A stretch of 64,000 bases of DNA, from assembly GCF_051020765.1 (NCBI RefSeq), contig NW_027469100.1, forward strand, positions 62,001 to 126,000, written 5' to 3'. The DNA comes from Lasioglossum baleicum. Its lineage: Eukaryota > Arthropoda > Insecta > Hymenoptera > Halictidae. Below, in pieces: positions 11,180-25,312 of the stretch. The notes under the pieces were generated by a model, which searched no databases, was not told where the DNA came from, and saw only the letters and a list, made by a program, of their open reading frames with translations. Positions within the stretch are counted from its first letter, which is position 1, and the number at the start of each line of letters is the position of its first letter. The position numbers were made by a program, and so were the translations under genes.

Positions 11180-13088
11180 CCCGGCGGGATGCATCCTCTC
11201 GCACGTGTTTTTACTCGACTAGCCTGCAGGATGCATCCTCTCGCACGTGTTTTTACTCGACTAGCCTGCGGGATGCATCCTCTCGCACGTGTTTTTGCTC
11301 GACTAGCCATGCGCATCCCAAAAAACCTGCGCATGCGCATCCCAAAAAACCTGCGCATGCGCATCCCAAAAAACCTGCGCATGCGCATCCCACAAAACCT
11401 GCGCATGCGCATCCCACAAAACCTCGCACGTGTTTTTACTCGACTAGCCTGCGGGATGCATCCTCTCGCACGTGTTTTTAATCGACTAGCCTGCGGGATG
11501 CATCCTCTCGCACGTGTTTTTACTCGACTAGCCTGCGGGATGCATCCTCTCGCACGTGTTTTTGCTCGACTAGCCTGCGGGATGCATCCTCTCGCACGTG
11601 TTTTTACTCGACTACCCTGCGGGATGCATCCTCTCGCACGTGTTTTTGCTGGACTAGCCTGCGGGATGCATCCTCTCGCACGTGTTTTTGCTCGACTAGG
11701 CATGCGCATCCCAAAAAACCTGCGCATGCGCATCCCAAAAAACCTGCGCATGCGCATCCCACAAAACCTGCGCATGCGCATCCCACAAACCCTCGCACGT
11801 GTTTTTACTCGACTAGCCTGCGGGATGCATCCTCTCGCACGTGTTTTTACTCCACTAGCCTGCGGGATGCATCCTCTCGCACGTGTTTTTACTCGACTAG
11901 CATGCGGGATGCATCCTCTCGCACGTGTTTTTACTCGACTAGCCTGCGGGATGCATCCTCTCGCACGTGTTTTTGCTCGACTAGCCATGCGCAGCCCAAA
12001 AAACCTGCGCATGCGCATCCCACAAAACCTGCGCATGCGCATCCCACAAAACCTCGCACGTGATTTTACTCGACTAGCCTGCGGGATGCATCCTCTCGCA
12101 CGTGTTTTTGCTCTACTAGCCTGCGGGATGCATCCTCTCGCACGTGTTTTTGCTCGACTAGCCTGCGGGATGCATCCTCTCGCACGTGTTTTTACTCGAC
12201 TAGCCTGCAGGATGCATCCTCTCGCACGTGTTTTTACTCGACTAGCCTGCGGGATGCATCCTCTCGCACGTGTTTTTACTCGACTAGCCTGCGGGATGCA
12301 TCCTCTCGCACGTGTTTTTGCTCGACTAGCCTGCGGGATGCATCCTCTCGCACGTGTTTTTGCTCGACTAGCCTGCGGGATGCATCCTCTCGCACGTGTT
12401 TTTACTCGACTAGCCTGCAGGATGCATCCTCTCGCACGTGTTTTTACTCGACTAGCCTGCGGGATGCATCCTCTCGCACGTGTTTTTACTCGACTACCCT
12501 GCGGGATGCATCCTCTCGCACGTGTTTTTACACGACTACCCTGCGGGATGCATCCTCTCGCACGTGTTTTTGCTCGACTAGGCATGCGCATCCCAAAAAA
12601 CCTGCGCATGCGCATCCCACAAAACCTCGCACGTGTTTTTACTCGACTAGCCTGCGGGATGCATCCTCTCGCACGTGTTTTTACTCGACTAGCCTGCGGG
12701 ATGCATCCTCTCGCACGTGTTTTTACTCGACTAGCCTGCGGGATGAATCCTCTCGCACGTGTTTTTACACGACTAGCCTGCGGGATGCATCCTCTCGCTC
12801 GTGTTTTTACTCGACTACCCTGCGGGATGCATCCTCTCGCACGTGTTTTTGCTCGACTAGCCATGCGCATACCAAAAAACCTGCGCATGCGCATCCAACA
12901 AAACCTCGCACGTGTTTTTACTCGACTAGCCTGCGGGATGCATCCTCTCGCACGTGTTTTTGCTCGACTAGGCATGCGCATCCCAAAAAACCTGCGCATG
13001 CGCATCCCAAAAAACCTGCGCATGCGCATCCCACAAAACCTGCGCATGCGCATCCCACAAAACCTCGCACGTGTTTTTACTCGACTAG
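11180..13088 (+). repeat. HOR copy, type 1 (1,909 bp)
   Basis: This is the reference type 1 order plus a net of one extra 42-mer (1,867+42). It lacks the GTTTGTG/CTAGACTG monomer; instead a short run containing a CCTGCAGG monomer is duplicated, with CCTGCAGG at about 12205 and 12415. It retains GCGCAGCCC, GTGATTTTAC, GATGAATCC (about 12743) and TCGCTCGTG (about 12795). Confidence 0.84.
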
Positions 13089-13548
13089 CCCGGCGGGATG
13101 CATCCTCTCGCACGTGTTTTTACTCGACTAGCCTGCAGGATGCATCCTCTCGCACGTGTTTTTACTCGACTAGCCTGCGGGATGCATCCTCTCGCACGTG
13201 TTTTTGCTCGACTAGCCATGCGCATCCCAAAAAACCTGCGCATGCGCATCCCAAAAAACCTGCGCATGCGCATCCCAAAAAACCTGCGCATGCGCATCCC
13301 AAAAAACCTGCGCATGCGCATCCCACAAAACCTGCGCATGCGCATCCCACAAAACCTCGCACGTGTTTTTACTCGACTAGCCTGCGGGATGCATCCTCTC
13401 GCACGTGTTTTTAATCGACTAGCCTGCGGGATGCATCCTCTCGCACGTGTTTTTACTCGACTAGCCTGCGGGATGCATCCTCTCGCACGTGTTTTTGCTG
13501 GACTAGCCTGCGGGATGCATCCTCTCGCACGTGTTTTTGCTCGACTAG

Positions 13549-13711
13549 GCATGCGCATCCCAAAAAACCTGCGCATGCGCATCCCAAAAAACCTGCGCAT
13601 GCGCATCCCAAAAAACCTGCGCATGCGCATCCCAAAAAACCTGCGCATGCGCATCCCAAAAAACCTGCGCATGCGCATCCCACAAAACATGCGCATGCGC
13701 ATCCCACAAAC
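13549..13711 (+). repeat. Seven-copy 24-mer block, second occurrence
   Basis: Same 163-bp structure as 6616-6778 at an offset of 6,933, including the unusual ACATGCGCATGCG boundary and the ACAAAC end. The five-copy block upstream of the first has become six copies here, which accounts for the 24-bp change in offset from the marker monomers. Confidence 0.92.
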
Positions 13712-14739
13712 CCTCGCACGTGTTTTTACTCGACTAGCCTGCGGGATGCATCCTCTCGCACGTGTTTTTACTCCACTAGCCTGCGGGATGCATCCTCTCG
13801 CACGTGTTTTTACTCGACTAGCCTGCGGGATGCATCCTCTCGCACGTGTTTTTACACGACTACCCTGCGGGATGCATCCTCTCGCACGTGTTTTTGCTCG
13901 ACTAGCCATGCGCATCCCAAAAAACCTGCGCATGCGCATCCCACAAAACCTGCGCAAGCGCATCCCACAAAACCTCGCACGTGTTTTTACTCGACTAGCC
14001 TGCGGGATGCATCCTCTCGCACGTGTTTTTACTCGACTAGCCTGCAGGATGCATCCTCTCGCACGTGTTTTTACTCGACTAGCCTGCGGGATGCATCCTC
14101 TCGCACGTGTTTTTACTCGACTAGCCTGCGGGATGCATCCTCTCGCACGTGTTTTTGCTGGACTAGCCTGCGGGATGCATCCTCTCGCACGTGTTTTTGC
14201 TCGACTAGCCATGCGCATCCCAAAAAACCTGCGCATGCGCATCCCACAAAACCTGCGCATGCGCATCCCACAAAACCTCGCACGTGTTTTTACTCGACTA
14301 GCCTGCGGGATGCATCCTCTCGCACGTGTTTTTACTCGACTAGCCTGCGGGATGCATCCTCTCGCACGTGTTTTTACTCGACTAGCCTGCGGGATGCATC
14401 CTCTCGCACGTGTTTTTACACGACTAGCCTGCGGGATGCATCCTCTCGCACGTGTTTTTACTCGACTACCCTGCGGGATGCATCCTCTCGCACGTGTATT
14501 TGCTCGACTAGCCATGCGCATTCAAAAAAACCTGCGCATGCGCATCCCACAAAACCTCCCACGTGTTTTTACTCGACTAGCCTGCGGGATGCATCCTCTC
14601 GCACGTGTTTTTACTCGACTAGCCTGCGGGATGCATCCTCTCGCACGTGTTTTTACTCGACTACCCTGCGGGATGCATCCTCTCGCACGTGTTTTTGCTC
14701 GACTAGCCATGCGCATCCCAAAAAACCTGCGCATGCGCA

Positions 14740-17700
14740 TCCCACAAAACCTGCGCATGCGCATCCCACAAAACCTCGCACGTGTTTTTACTCGACTAGC
14801 CTGCGGGATGCATCCTCTCGCACGTGTTTTTAGTCGACTAGCCTGCGGGATGCATCGTCTCGCACGTGTTTTTGCTGGACTAGCCTGCGGGATGCATCCT
14901 CTCGCACGTGTTTTTGCTCGACTAGGCATGCGCATCCCAAAAAACCTGCGCATGCGCATCCCACAAAACCTGCGCATGCGCATCCCACAAAACCTCGCAC
15001 GTGTTTTTACTCGACTAGCCTGCGGGATGCATCCTCTCGCACGTGTTTTTGCTCGACTAGCCATGCGCATCCCAAAAAACCTGCGCATGCGCATCCCACA
15101 AAACCTGCGCATGCGCATCCCACAAAACCTCGCACGTGTTTTTACTCGACTAGCCTGCGGGATGCATCCTCTCGCACGTGTTTTTGCTCGACTAGCCTGC
15201 GGGATGCATCCTCTCGCACGTGTTTTTGCTCGACTAGCCATGCGCATCCCAAAAAACCTGCGCATGCGCATCCCACAAAACCTGCGCATGCGCATCCCAC
15301 AAAACCTGCGCATGCGCATCCCACAAAACCTCGCACGTGTTTTTACTCGACTAGCCTGCGGGATGAATCCTCTCGCACGTGTTTTTACTCGACTAGCCTG
15401 CGGGATGCATCCTCTCGCACGTGTTTTTAGTCGACTAGCCTGCGGGATGCATCCTCTCGCACGTGTTTTTACTCGACTAGCCTGCAGGATGCATCCTCTC
15501 GCACGTGTTTTTACTCGACTAGCCTGCGGGATGCATCCTCTCGCACGTGTTTTTGCTCGACTAGCCATGCGCATCCCAAAAAACCTGCGCATGCTCATCC
15601 CAAAAAACCTGCGCATGCGCATCCCACAAAACCTCGCACGTGTTTTTACTTGACTAGCCTGCGGGATGCATCCTCTCGCACGTGTTTTTGCTCGACTAGC
15701 CTGCGGGATGCATCCTCTCGCACGTGTTTTTACTCGACTACCCTGCGGGATGCATCCTCTCGCACGTGTTTTTGCTCGACTAGCCATGCGCATCCCAAAA
15801 AACCTGCGCATGCGCATCCCACAAAACCTCGCACGTGTTTTTGCTCGACTAGCCATGCGCATCCCAAAAAACCTGCGCATGCGCATCCCACAAAACCTGC
15901 GCATGCGCATCCCACAAAACCTCGCACGTGTTTTTACTCGACTAGCCTGCGGGATGCATCCTCTCGCACGTGTTTTTACTCGACTAGCCTGCGGGATGCA
16001 TCCTCTCGCACGTGTTTTTACTCGACTACCCTGCGGGATGCATCCTCTCGCACGTGTTTTTGCTCGACTAGCCATGCGCATCCCAAAAAACCTGCGCATG
16101 CGCATCCCAAAAAACCTGCGCATGCGCATCCCACAAAACCTCGCACGTGTTTTTACTTGACTAGCCTGCGGGATGCATCCTCTCGCACGTGTTTTTGCTC
16201 GACTAGCCTGCGGGATGCATCCTCTCGCACGTGTTTTTACTCGACTACCCTGCGGGATGCATCCTCTCGCACGTGTTTTTGCTGGACTAGCCTGCGGGAT
16301 GCATCCTCTCGCACGTGTTTTTGCTCGACTAGGCATGCGCATCCCAAAAAACCTGCGCATGCGCATCCCAAAAAACCTGCGCATGCGCATCCCACAAAAC
16401 CTCGCACGTGATTTTACTCGACTAGCCTGCGGGATGCATCCTCTCGCACGTGTTTTTGCTCTACTAGCCTGCGGGATGCATCCTCTCGCACGTGTTTTTA
16501 CTCGACTACCCTGCGGGATGCATCCTCTCGCACGTGTTTTTGCTCGACTAGCCATGCGCATCCCAAAAAACCTGCGCATGCGCATCCCACAAAACCTCGC
16601 ACGTGTTTTTGCTCGACTAGCCATGCGCATCCCAAAAAACCTGCGCATGCGCATCCCACAAAACCTGCGCATGCGCATCCCACAAAACCTCGCACGTGTT
16701 TTTACTCGACTAGCCTGCGGGATGCATCCTCTCGCACGTGTTTTTACTCGACTAGCCTGCGGGATGCATCCTCTCGCACGTGTTTTTACTCGACTACCCT
16801 GCGGGATGCATCCTCTCGCACGTGTTTTTGCTCGACTAGCCATGCGCATCCCAAAAAACCTGCGCATGCGCATCCCAAAAAACCTGCGCATGCGCATCCC
16901 ACAAAACCTCGCACGTGATTTTACTCGACTAGCCTGCGGGATGCATCCTCTCGCACGTGTTTTTGCTCTACTAGCCTGCGGGATGCATCCTCTCGCACGT
17001 GTTTTTGCTCGACTAGCCTGCGGGATGCATCCTCTCGCACGTGTTTGTGCTCGACTAGACTGCGGGATGCATCCTCTCGCACGTGTTTTTACTCGACTAG
17101 CCTGCGGGATGCATCCTCTCGCACGTGTTTTTGCTCGACTAGCCTGCGGGATGCATCCTCTCGCACGTGTTTTTGCTCGACTAGCCTGCGGGATGCATCC
17201 TCTCGCACGTGTTTTTACACGACTACCCTGCGGGATGCATCCTCTCGCACGTGTTTTTGCTCGACTAGGCATGCGCATCCCAAAAAACCTGCGCATGCGC
17301 ATCCCACAAAACCTCGCACGTGTTTTTACTCGACTAGCCTGCGGGATGCATCCTCTCGCACGTGTTTTTACTCGACTAGCCTGCGGGATGCATCCTCTCG
17401 CACGTGTTTTTACTCGACTAGCCTGCGGGATGCATCCTCTCGCACGTGTTTTTACACGACTAGCCTGCGGGATGCATCCTCTCGCTCGTGTTTTTACTCG
17501 ACTACCCTGCGGGATGCATCCTCTCGCACGTGTTTTTGATCGACTAGGCATGCGCATCCCAAAAAACCTGCGCATGCGCATCCCAAAAAACCTGCGCATG
17601 CGCATCCCAAAAAACCTGCGCATGCGCATCCCACAAAACCTGCGCATGCGCATCCCACAAACCCTCGCACGTGTTTTTACTCGACTAGCCTGCGGGATGC

Positions 17701-18400
17701 ATCCTCTCGCACGTGTTTTTACTCCACTAGCCTGCGGGATGCATCCTCTCGCACGTGTTTTTACTCGACTAGCATGCGGGATGCATCCTCTCGCACGTGT
17801 TTTTACTCGACTAGCCTGCGGGATGCATCCTCTCGCACGTGTTTTTGCTCGACTAGCCATGCGCAGCCCAAAAAACCTGCGCATGCGCATCCCACAAAAC
17901 CTGCGCATGCGCATCCCACAAAACCTCGCACGTGATTTTACTCGACTAGCCTGCGGGATGCATCCTCTCGCACGTGTTTTTGCTCTACTAGCCTGCGGGA
18001 TGCATCCTCTCGCACGTGTTTTTGCTCGACTAGCCTGCGGGATGCATCCTCTCGCACGTGTTTGTGCTCGACTAGACTGCGGGATGCATCCTCTCGCACG
18101 TGTTTTTACTCGACTAGCCTGCGGGATGCATCCTCTCGCACGTGTTTTTGCTCGACTAGCCTGCGGGATGCATCCTCTCGCACGTGTTTTTGCTCGACTA
18201 GCCTGCGGGATGCATCCTCTCGCACGTGTTTTTACTCGACTAGCCTGCAGGATGCATCCTCTCGCACGTGTTTTTACTCGACTAGCCTGCGGGATGCATC
18301 CTCTCGCACGTGTTTTTACTCGACTACCCTGCGGGATGCATCCTCTCGCACGTGTTTTTACACGACTACCCTGCGGGATGCATCCTCTCGCACGTGTTTT
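14740..18400 (+). repeat. Left copy of ~4.4-kb duplication
   Basis: Rare variants recur to the right in the same order: GCATCGTCTCG (14852 and 19376), GATGAATCC (15362 and 19910), GCATGCTCATCC (15589 and 20137), TTGACTAG (15650 and 20198), then GTTTGTG with CTAGACTG (17045 and 21390; 18062 and 22383). Offsets are 4,524, 4,548, 4,345 and 4,321; the steps of 24 bp reflect 24-mer gain or loss. This copy holds a 507-bp extra segment near 16.4-16.9 kb. Confidence 0.82.
16408..16914 (+). repeat. 507-bp inserted module within the ~4.4-kb repeat
   Basis: The GTGATTTTAC monomer occurs at 16408 and again at 16915. The intervening 507 bp duplicate the adjacent paired-block segment (15690-16148 matches 16458-16916 at an offset of 768). 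The corresponding place in the right copy (near 21260) has GTGATTTTAC only once. The same 507-bp spacing appears twice more, at 52743-53250 and around 55887-56395. Confidence 0.78.
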
Positions 18401-19263
18401 TGCTCGACTAGGCATGCGCATACCAAAAAACCTGCGCATGCGCATCCCACAAAACCTCGCACGTGTTTTTACTCGACTAGCCTGCGGGATGCATCCTCTC
18501 GCACGTGTTTTTACTCGACTAGCCTGCGGGATGCATCCTCTCGCACGTGTTTTTACTCGACTAGCCTGCGGGATGCATCCTCTCGCACGTGTTTTTGCTC
18601 GACTAGCCTGCGGGATGCATCCTCTCGCACGTGTTTTTACTCGACTAGCCTGCAGGATGCATCCTCTCGCACGTGTTTTTACTCGACTAGCCTGCGGGAT
18701 GCATCCTCTCGCACGTGTTTTTACTCGACTACCCTGCGGGATGCATCCTCTCGCACGTGTTTTTACACGACTACCCTGCGGGATGCATCCTCTCGCACGT
18801 GTTTTTGCTCGACTAGGCATGCGCATACCAAAAAACCTGCGCATGCGCATCCCACAAAACCTCGCACGTGTTTTTACTCGACTAGCCTGCGGGATGCATC
18901 CTCTCGCACGTGTTTTTACTCGACTAGCCTGCGGGATGCATCCTCTCGCACGTGTTTTTACTCGACTAGCCTGCGGGATGCATCCTCTCGCACGTGTTTT
19001 TACACGACTAGCCTGCGGGATGCATCCTCTCGCTCGTGTTTTTACTCGACTACCCTGCGGGATGCATCCTCTCGCACGTGTTTTTGCTCGACTAGCCATG
19101 CGCATACCAAAAAACCTGCGCATGCGCATCCAACAAAACCTCGCACGTGTTTTTACTCGACTAGCCTGCGGGATGCATCCTCTCGCACGTGTTTTTGCTC
19201 GACTAGGCATGCGCATCCCAAAAAACCTGCGCATGCGCATCCCAAAAAACCTGCGCATGCGCA

Positions 19264-22200
19264 TCCCACAAAACCTGCGCATGCGCATCCCACAAAACCT
19301 CGCACGTGTTTTTACTCGACTAGCCTGCGGGATGCATCCTCTCGCACGTGTTTTTAGTCGACTAGCCTGCGGGATGCATCGTCTCGCACGTGTTTTTGCT
19401 GGACTAGCCTGCGGGATGCATCCTCTCGCACGTGTTTTTGCTCGACTAGGCATGCGCATCCCAAAAAACCTGCGCATGCGCATCCCAAAAAACCTGCGCA
19501 TGCGCATCCCACAAAACCTGCGCATGCGCATCCCACAAAACCTCGCACGTGTTTTTACTCGACTAGCCTGCGGGATGCATCCTCTCGCACGTGTTTTTGC
19601 TCGACTAGCCATGCGCATCCCAAAAAACCTGCGCATGCGCATCCCACAAAACCTGCGCATGCGCATCCCACAAAACCTCGCACGTGTTTTTACTCGACTA
19701 GCCTGCGGGATGCATCCTCTCGCACGTGTTTTTGCTCGACTAGCCTGCGGGATGCATCCTCTCGCACGTGTTTTTGCTCGACTAGCCATGCGCATCCCAA
19801 AAAACCTGCGCATGCGCATCCCACAAAACCTGCGCATGCGCATCCCACAAAACCTGCGCATGCGCATCCCACAAAACCTCGCACGTGTTTTTACTCGACT
19901 AGCCTGCGGGATGAATCCTCTCGCACGTGTTTTTACTCGACTAGCCTGCGGGATGCATCCTCTCGCACGTGTTTTTAGTCGACTAGCCTGCGGGATGCAT
20001 CCTCTCGCACGTGTTTTTACTCGACTAGCCTGCAGGATGCATCCTCTCGCACGTGTTTTTACTCGACTAGCCTGCGGGATGCATCCTCTCGCACGTGTTT
20101 TTGCTCGACTAGCCATGCGCATCCCAAAAAACCTGCGCATGCTCATCCCAAAAAACCTGCGCATGCGCATCCCACAAAACCTCGCACGTGTTTTTACTTG
20201 ACTAGCCTGCGGGATGCATCCTCTCGCACGTGTTTTTGCTCGACTAGCCTGCGGGATGCATCCTCTCGCACGTGTTTTTACTCGACTACCCTGCGGGATG
20301 CATCCTCTCGCACGTGTTTTTGCTCGACTAGCCATGCGCATCCCAAAAAACCTGCGCATGCGCATCCCACAAAACCTCGCACGTGTTTTTGCTCGACTAG
20401 CCATGCGCATCCCAAAAAACCTGCGCATGCGCATCCCACAAAACCTGCGCATGCGCATCCCACAAAACCTCGCACGTGTTTTTACTCGACTAGCCTGCGG
20501 GATGCATCCTCTCTCACGTGTTTTTACTCGACTAGCCTGCGGGATGCATCCTCTCGCACGTGTTTTTACTCGACTACCCTGCGGGATGCATCCTCTCGCA
20601 CGTGTTTTTGCTCGACTAGCCATGCGCATCCCAAAAAACCTGCGCATGCGCATCCCACAAAACCTGCGCATGCGCATCCCACAAAACCTCGCACGTGTTT
20701 TTACTCGACTAGCCTGCGGGATGCATCCTCTCGCACGTGTTTTTACTCGACTAGCCTGCGGGATGCATCCTCTCGCACGTGTTTTTACTCGACTAGCCCG
20801 GCGGGATGCATCCTCTCGCACGTGTTTTTACTCGACTAGCCTGCAGGATGCATCCTCTCGCACGTGTTTTTACTCGACTAGCCTGCGGGATGCATCCTCT
20901 CGCACGTGTTTTTGCTCGACTAGCCATGCGCATCCCAAAAAACCTGCGCATGCGCATCCCAAAAAACCTGCGCATGCGCATCCCACAAAACCTCGCACGT
21001 GTTTTTACTTGACTAGCCTGCGGGATGCATCCTCTCGCACGTGTTTTTGCTCGACTAGCCTGCGGGATGCATCCTCTCGCACGTGTTTTTACTCGACTAC
21101 CCTGCGGGATGCATCCTCTCGCACGTGTTTTTGCTGGACTAGCCTGCGGGATGCATCCTCTCGCACGTGTTTTTGCTCGACTAGGCATGCGCATCCCAAA
21201 AAACCTGCGCATGCGCATCCCAAAAAACCTGCGCATGCGCATCCCACAAAACCTCGCACGTGATTTTACTCGACTAGCCTGCGGGATGCATCCTCTCGCA
21301 CGTGTTTTTGCTCTACTAGCCTGCGGGATGCATCCTCTCGCACGTGTTTTTGCTCGACTAGCCTGCGGGATGCATCCTCTCGCACGTGTTTGTGCTCGAC
21401 TAGACTGCGGGATGCATCCTCTCGCACGTGTTTTTACTCGACTAGCCTGCGGGATGCATCCTCTCGCACGTGTTTTTGCTCGACTAGCCTGCGGGATGCA
21501 TCCTCTCGCACGTGTTTTTGCTCGACTAGCCTGCGGGATGCATCCTCTCGCACGTGTTTTTACACGACTACCCTGCGGGATGCATCCTCTCGCACGTGTT
21601 TTTGCTCGACTAGGCATGCGCATCCCAAAAAACCTGCGCATGCGCATCCCACAAAACCTCGCACGTGTTTTTACTCGACTAGCCTGCGGGATGCATCCTC
21701 TCGCACGTGTTTTTACTCGACTAGCCTGCGGGATGCATCCTCTCGCACGTGTTTTTACTCGACTAGCCTGCGGGATGCATCCTCTCGCACGTGTTTTTAC
21801 ACGACTAGCCTGCGGGATGCATCCTCTCGCTCGTGTTTTTACTCGACTACCCTGCGGGATGCATCCTCTCGCACGTGTTTTTGATCGACTAGGCATGCGC
21901 ATCCCAAAAAACCTGCGCATGCGCATCCCAAAAAACCTGCGCATGCGCATCCCACAAAACCTGCGCATGCGCATCCCACAAACCCTCGCACGTGTTTTTA
22001 CTCGACTAGCCTGCGGGATGCATCCTCTCGCACGTGTTTTTACTCCACTAGCCTGCGGGATGCATCCTCTCGCACGTGTTTTTACTCGACTAGCATGCGG
22101 GATGCATCCTCTCGCACGTGTTTTTACTCGACTAGCCTGCGGGATGCATCCTCTCGCACGTGTTTTTGCTCGACTAGCCATGCGCAGCCCAAAAAACCTG

Positions 22201-22720
22201 CGCATGCGCATCCCACAAAACCTGCGCATGCGCATCCCACAAAACCTCGCACGTGATTTTACTCGACTAGCCTGCGGGATGCATCCTCTCGCACGTGTTT
22301 TTGCTCTACTAGCCTGCGGGATGCATCCTCTCGCACGTGTTTTTGCTCGACTAGCCTGCGGGATGCATCCTCTCGCACGTGTTTGTGCTCGACTAGACTG
22401 CGGGATGCATCCTCTCGCACGTGTTTTTACTCGACTAGCCTGCGGGATGCATCCTCTCGCACGTGTTTTTGCTCGACTAGCCTGCGGGATGCATCCTCTC
22501 GCACGTGTTTTTGCTCGACTAGCCTGCGGGATGCATCCTCTCGCACGTGTTTTTACTCGACTAGCCTGCAGGATGCATCCTCTCGCACGTGTTTTTACTC
22601 GACTAGCCTGCGGGATGCATCCTCTCGCACGTGTTTTTACTCGACTACCCTGCGGGATGCATCCTCTCGCACGTGTTTTTACACGACTACCCTGCGGGAT
22701 GCATCCTCTCGCACGTGTTT
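19264..22720 (+). repeat. Right copy of ~4.4-kb duplication
   Basis: It repeats the ordered rare variants of 14740-18400. It differs by one extra 24-mer in the block after the GCATCGTCTCG monomer, a CTCTCTCACGTG change near 20513, a CCCGGCGGG marker monomer at 20797 and absence of the 507-bp module. Because the marker monomer lies inside this copy but not the left one, the two copies have diverged by at least one further exchange. Confidence 0.8.
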
Positions 22721-23659
22721 TTACTCGACTAGCCTGCGGGATGCATCCTCTCGCACGTGTTTTTACTCGACTAGCCTGCGGGATGCATCCTCTCGCACGT
22801 GTTTTTGCTCGACTAGCCTGCGGGATGCATCCTCTCGCACGTGTTTTTACTCGACTAGCCTGCAGGATGCATCCTCTCGCACGTGTTTTTACTCGACTAG
22901 CCTGCGGGATGCATCCTCTCGCACGTGTTTTTACTCGACTACCCTGCGGGATGCATCCTCTCGCACGTGTTTTTACACGACTACCCTGCGGGATGCATCC
23001 TCTCGCACGTGTTTTTGCTCGACTAGGCATGCGCATACCAAAAAACCTGCGCATGCGCATCCCACAAAACCTCGCACGTGTTTTTACTCGACTAGCCTGC
23101 GGGATGCATCCTCTCGCACGTGTTTTTACTCGACTAGCCTGCGGGATGCATCCTCTCGCACGTGTTTTTACTCGACTAGCCTGCGGGATGCATCCTCTCG
23201 CACGTGTTTTTGCTCGACTAGCCTGCGGGATGCATCCTCTCGCACGTGTTTTTACTCGACTAGCCTGCAGGATGCATCCTCTCGCACGTGTTTTTACTCG
23301 ACTAGCCTGCGGGATGCATCCTCTCGCACGTGTTTTTACTCGACTACCCTGCGGGATGCATCCTCTCGCACGTGTTTTTACACGACTACCCTGCGCGATG
23401 CATCCTCTCGCACGTGTTTTTGCTCGACTAGCCATGCGCATACCAAAAAACCTGCGCATGCGCATCCAACAAAACCTCGCACGTGTTTTTACTCGACTAG
23501 CCTGCGGGATGCATCCTCTCGCACGTGTTTTTGCTCGACTAGGCATGCGCATCCCAAAAAACCTGCGCATGCGCATCCCAAAAAACCTGCGCATGCGCAT
23601 CCCACAAAACCTGCGCATGCGCATCCCACAAAACCTCGCACGTGTTTTTACTCGACTAG
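20797..23659 (+). repeat. HOR interval, type 1 (2,863 bp)
   Basis: Marker monomer, CCTGCAGG monomer, then a TTGACTAG truncated monomer (21010) and type 1 marks (GTGATTTTAC, two GTTTGTG/CTAGACTG monomers at 21390 and 22383, GCGCAGCCC). From 22.5 to 23.4 kb a pure 42-mer run is reiterated: CCTGCAGG falls at 22565, 22859 and 23264, spacings 294 bp (seven monomers) and 405 bp. Confidence 0.82.
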
Positions 23660-23687
23660 CCCGGCGGGATGCATCCTCTCGCACGTG

Positions 23688-23691
23688 TTTT
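23688..23691 (+). other. T4 instead of T5 in marker monomer
   Basis: One T is missing after CACGTG. The same change occurs at 25829-25832 in the next marker monomer, so the two intervals share it by descent. It changes all reading frames. Confidence 0.9.
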
Positions 23692-25300
23692 ACTCGACTA
23701 GCCTGCAGGATGCATCCTCTCGCACGTGTTTTTACTCGACTAGCCTGCGGGATGCATCCTCTCGCACGTGTTTTTGCTCGACTAGCCATGCGCATCCCAA
23801 AAAACCTGCGCATGCGCATCCCAAAAAACCTGCGCATGCGCATCCCAAAAAACCTGCGCATGCGCATCCCAAAAAACCTGCGCATGCGCATCCCACAAAA
23901 CCTGCGCATGCGCATCCCACAAAACCTCGCACGTGTTTTTACTCGACTAGCCTGCGGGATGCATCCTCTCGCACGTGTTTTTAATCGACTAGCCTGCGGG
24001 ATGCATCCTCTCGCACGTGTTTTTACTCGACTAGCCTGCGGGATGCATCCTCTCGCACGTGTTTTTGCTCGACTAGCCTGCGGGATGCATCCTCTCGCAC
24101 GTGTTTTTACTCGACTACCCTGCGGGATGCATCCTCTCGCACGTGTTTTTGCTGGACTAGCCTGCGGGATGCATCCTCTCGCACGTGTTTTTGCTCGACT
24201 AGGCATGCGCATCCCAAAAAACCTGCGCATGCGCATCCCAAAAAACCTGCGCATGCGCATCCCACAAAACCTGCGCATGCGCATCCCACAAACCCTCGCA
24301 CGTGTTTTTACTCGACTAGCCTGCGGGATGCATCCTCTCGCACGTGTTTTTACTCCACTAGCCTGCGGGATGCATCCTCTCGCACGTGTTTTTACTCGAC
24401 TAGCATGCGGGATGCATCCTCTCGCACGTGTTTTTACTCGACTAGCCTGCGGGATGCATCCTCTCGCACGTGTTTTTGCTCGACTAGCCATGCGCAGCCC
24501 AAAAAACCTGCGCATGCGCATCCCACAAAACCTGCGCATGCGCATCCCACAAAACCTCGCACGTGATTTTACTCGACTAGCCTGCGGGATGCATCCTCTC
24601 GCACGTGTTTTTGCTCTACTAGCCTGCGGGATGCATCCTCTCGCACGTGTTTTTGCTCGACTAGCCTGCGGGATGCATCCTCTCGCACGTGTTTGTGCTC
24701 GACTAGACTGCGGGATGCATCCTCTCGCACGTGTTTTTACTCGACTAGCCTGCGGGATGCATCCTCTCGCACGTGTTTTTGCTCGACTAGCCTGCGGGAT
24801 GCATCCTCTCGCACGTGTTTTTGCTCGACTAGCCTGCGGGATGCATCCTCTCGCACGTGTTTTTACTCGACTAGCCTGCAGGATGCATCCTCTCGCACGT
24901 GTTTTTACTCGACTAGCCTGCGGGATGCATCCTCTCGCACGTGTTTTTACTCGACTACCCTGCGGGATGCATCCTCTCGCACGTGTTTTTACTCGACTAG
25001 CCTGCGGGATGCATCCTCCCGCACGTGTTTTTGCTCGACTAGACTGCGGGATGCATCCTCTCGCACGTGTTTTTGCTCGACTAGCCTGCGGGATGCATCC
25101 TCTCGCACGTGTTTTTACTCGACTAGCCTGCAGGATGCATCCTCTCGCACGTGTTTTTACTCGACTAGCCTGCGGGATGCATCCTCTCGCACGTGTTTTT
25201 ACTCGACTACCCTGCGGGATGCATCCTCTCGCACGTGTTTTTACACGACTACCCTGCGGGATGCATCCTCTCGCACGTGTTTTTGCTCGACTAGGCATGC

Positions 25301-25312
25301 GCATACAAAAAA
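25301..25312 (+). other. One-base deletion in a 24-mer (GCATACAAAAAA)
   Basis: The type 1 variant GCATACC-A6 has lost one C here. No second copy was found, so it is private to this locus or a sequence error. Confidence 0.85.

Larger units (their letters stand above)
13089..20796 (+). repeat. Marker-free long interval (7,708 bp) of mixed HOR fragments
   Basis: The head is type 2: a six-copy block, then a seven-copy block identical in form to 6616-6778. By about 13.8 kb it has skipped part of the HOR, and a run marked by ATTCAAAAAAACC (about 14519) and CCTCCCACGTG follows. From about 14.74 kb to the end it is dominated by the left half and the start of the right half of a roughly 4.4-kb duplication. 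Marker monomers are absent until 20797. Confidence 0.78.
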
